A stretch of 63,533 bases of DNA. It comes from Verrucomicrobiota bacterium (GTDB lineage: Bacteria; Chlamydiota; Chlamydiia; Chlamydiales; Rhabdochlamydiaceae). The stretch lies in the NCBI GenBank assembly GCA_018240015.1, contig JAFEGJ010000005.1, forward strand, positions 300,570-364,102, written 5' to 3'. The translations under genes and the position numbers were made by a program. The first letter of the stretch is position 1, and each line of letters starts with the position of its first letter. The notes beneath the pieces were generated by a model, which was given only the letters and a program-made list of their open reading frames with translations, was not told the DNA's origin and ran no database searches. Positions 62,499 to 63,533 of the stretch are shown here, piece after piece.

Positions 62499-63125
62499 AT
62501 GAACATTCGTCCACATGCAGAACCGTCGGATCATTCGCATCCAACAAACTCACCAGAGGATAGCGCGGTTCGTCATGTCAACACTATTATGTATGTCATT
62601 CCAGAACTGAGAAGCGCCATCCTTGATAAAAAGAGCAAGGAAAGCGTTCACACGATGGCTCATCCGATCAATGAGCACATCGGAGGTCTTTCAGGACTGA
62701 AGACAAAATTAAAGAACATGGATGCTCAACTGAGCGTTCAACGCATCAAAGAAGCTTATAAGAAGTTTCAACAGCAACCAACAGAAGAGAATTTAACGGG
62801 TCTGGCTCGTGAGACTTATCAGCTCGGCAGCCATCTCAATATTCCTGGTTGCCATGTCGCTAGCCATATCGAAGAAATCCGCGTGGCAACACATGTGCTG
62901 ATGGGCGCTGTGAAACGAAGCGACCATGAAACAGCTCAAAATCAACGCCATGTGATCCACATGATGATGAAAAATCTCATCGCGATGCCTCAGGAGCATG
63001 GGTTTCATAAAGACATTATCCAGCTCAATCAAAACCATGTGCTCTTTAGAACGGTAGCGCAACCAGGGGTTGATGAAGTGGCAGAATGGCAAAAAGCTCT
63101 GAACGAGTTTCCGCCAGTAACTTAA
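62499..63125 (+). CDS. unknown His-rich helical protein
   Basis: 208 residues, no recognised family. After a His/Ser/Pro-rich start (PHAEPSDHSHPTN) it is almost entirely helical, with many His and Met residues (HVIHMMMKNLI, GCHVASHIEEIRVATHVLMG). GGGAGG precedes the ATG. There is no signal peptide or membrane segment. The numerous His could bind metal, next to corA, but that is speculation. Confidence 0.6.
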   Translation: MNIRPHAEPSDHSHPTNSPEDSAVRHVNTIMYVIPELRSAILDKKSKESVHTMAHPINEHIGGLSGLKTKLKNMDAQLSVQRIKEAYKKFQQQPTEENLTGLARETYQLGSHLNIPGCHVASHIEEIRVATHVLMGAVKRSDHETAQNQRHVIHMMMKNLIAMPQEHGFHKDIIQLNQNHVLFRTVAQPGVDEVAEWQKALNEFPPVT

Positions 63126-63137
63126 AAGATTACTCTC

Positions 63138-63533
63138 TCAAGGTTCCTTTTGTTCGAGCTCTCGGAGTTTTGCTTCGAGAGCTTCGATTTTTTTGGGAAG
63201 TCTGCGAATGGCGACTTGCTCGCGATTATGCTCGTCGAGGGGGACGGCGGGATTACCGCCATATTTTCCGGCTTTGGTGATCGATTTCTTGATGCCGGAC
63301 CTTGCGGCAAACATCGCGCCGCTAGCAACTTCTAAGTGGCCTACAGTGCCGGTTTGTCCACCCATCACGACGTGGTGGCCGGTTTTGACGGAGCCGGAGA
63401 TCCCCGTGAGAGAAACGATGAGGTTGTGCGGTCCGAGCACGACGTTGTGGGCGATTTGGACGAGGTTGTCGATTTTGGTGCCCTGACCGATGCGGGTGGT
63501 TTTGAAGCGGGCGCGGTCGATGGTGGTGTTGGC
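63138..63533 (-). CDS. lpxD: UDP-3-O-acylglucosamine N-acyltransferase (3' part)
   Basis: Third step of lipid A synthesis. The frame is open to the window end (63533), so the gene continues outside. The visible 131 codons contain left-handed beta-helix hexapeptides: [31 protein letters not shown] with the catalytic-His region, and [16 protein letters not shown], followed by a C-terminal helix ([22 protein letters not shown]). lpxD lies close to pdhABC in chlamydiae as I recall. Confidence 0.93.
   Translation of the reverse strand, partial: ANTTIDRARFKTTRIGQGTKIDNLVQIAHNVVLGPHNLIVSLTGISGSVKTGHHVVMGGQTGTVGHLEVASGAMFAARSGIKKSITKAGKYGGNPAVPLDEHNREQVAIRRLPKKIEALEAKLRELEQKEP

Overview
The window looks like chromosome from a member of the Chlamydiae, most likely a chlamydia-like (environmental, amoeba- or protist-associated) lineage rather than a Chlamydia sensu stricto. 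From memory of the C. trachomatis map, several blocks keep the chlamydial order: ftsH/pnp-rpsO-tadA; rpmE(type B)-prfA-prmC-ffh-rpsP-trmD-rplS-rnhB-gmk-(small protein)-metG-recD2; groEL-groES-pepF; an HU/IHF gene, a conserved hypothetical, accA, msbA and dnaQ; pdhABC and lpxD. Genus is not assigned.

Layout. 1-8.2 kb: ftsH (5' end outside the window) converges on pnp plus a small membrane protein; rpsO sits between two inverted copies of a 165-bp palindromic repeat; then tadA, a small conserved gene, a tandem membrane-protein pair and rpmE. 8.2-18.5 kb: a tightly overlapping translation and secretion operon from prfA to metG, interrupted between yicC and gmk by two paralogous tail-anchored proteins. 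18.6-22 kb: a pair of paralogous unknown proteins with matching promoters, flanking a DMT permease. 22-34.7 kb: recD2 with a pentapeptide-repeat protein, tRNA-Asn next to an AbrB/Doc module, then an accessory run (Nudix, amine oxidase, DUF1653, SprT-like, secreted nuclease, ankyrin protein, a candidate 28-codon gene, lipoprotein, msrB, alcohol dehydrogenase, AsmA-like, unknown).

34.8-43.7 kb: groESL with a CIRCE operator, pepF, two families of palindromic repeats, HPr, a bifunctional nuclease, rpiA, tyrS and an exported serine protease. 43.8-50.6 kb: HU/IHF, conserved hypothetical, L,D-transpeptidase, accA, ABC exporter, eukaryote-like PP2C, dnaQ-like exonuclease. 50.7-53.9 kb: exported PLD nuclease, XRE-ImmA/IrrE plus PIN module, possible glycosyltransferase, tiny lipoprotein. 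54-63.5 kb: pdhABC, whose 3' end carries an AAA/DUF4143 cassette bounded by 49-bp direct repeats, then an LRR tail-anchored protein, a membrane-TPR protein, corA, an unknown and the 3' part of lpxD.

Themes. Core operons use overlapping stop/start codons. Accessory genes sit between the core blocks, are AT-richer, and several have a TTTACA-17 bp-TATAAT promoter. Many look host-directed (ankyrin, LRR, TPR, PP2C, tail-anchored proteins), as expected for an intracellular bacterium, but that role is inference. The most unusual signals are two families of fixed-length palindromic repeats (165 bp x3, 161 bp x2) lying within a few bases of start or stop codons with paired arm substitutions, the pdhC-end cassette duplication, and two lineage-specific paralogue pairs.
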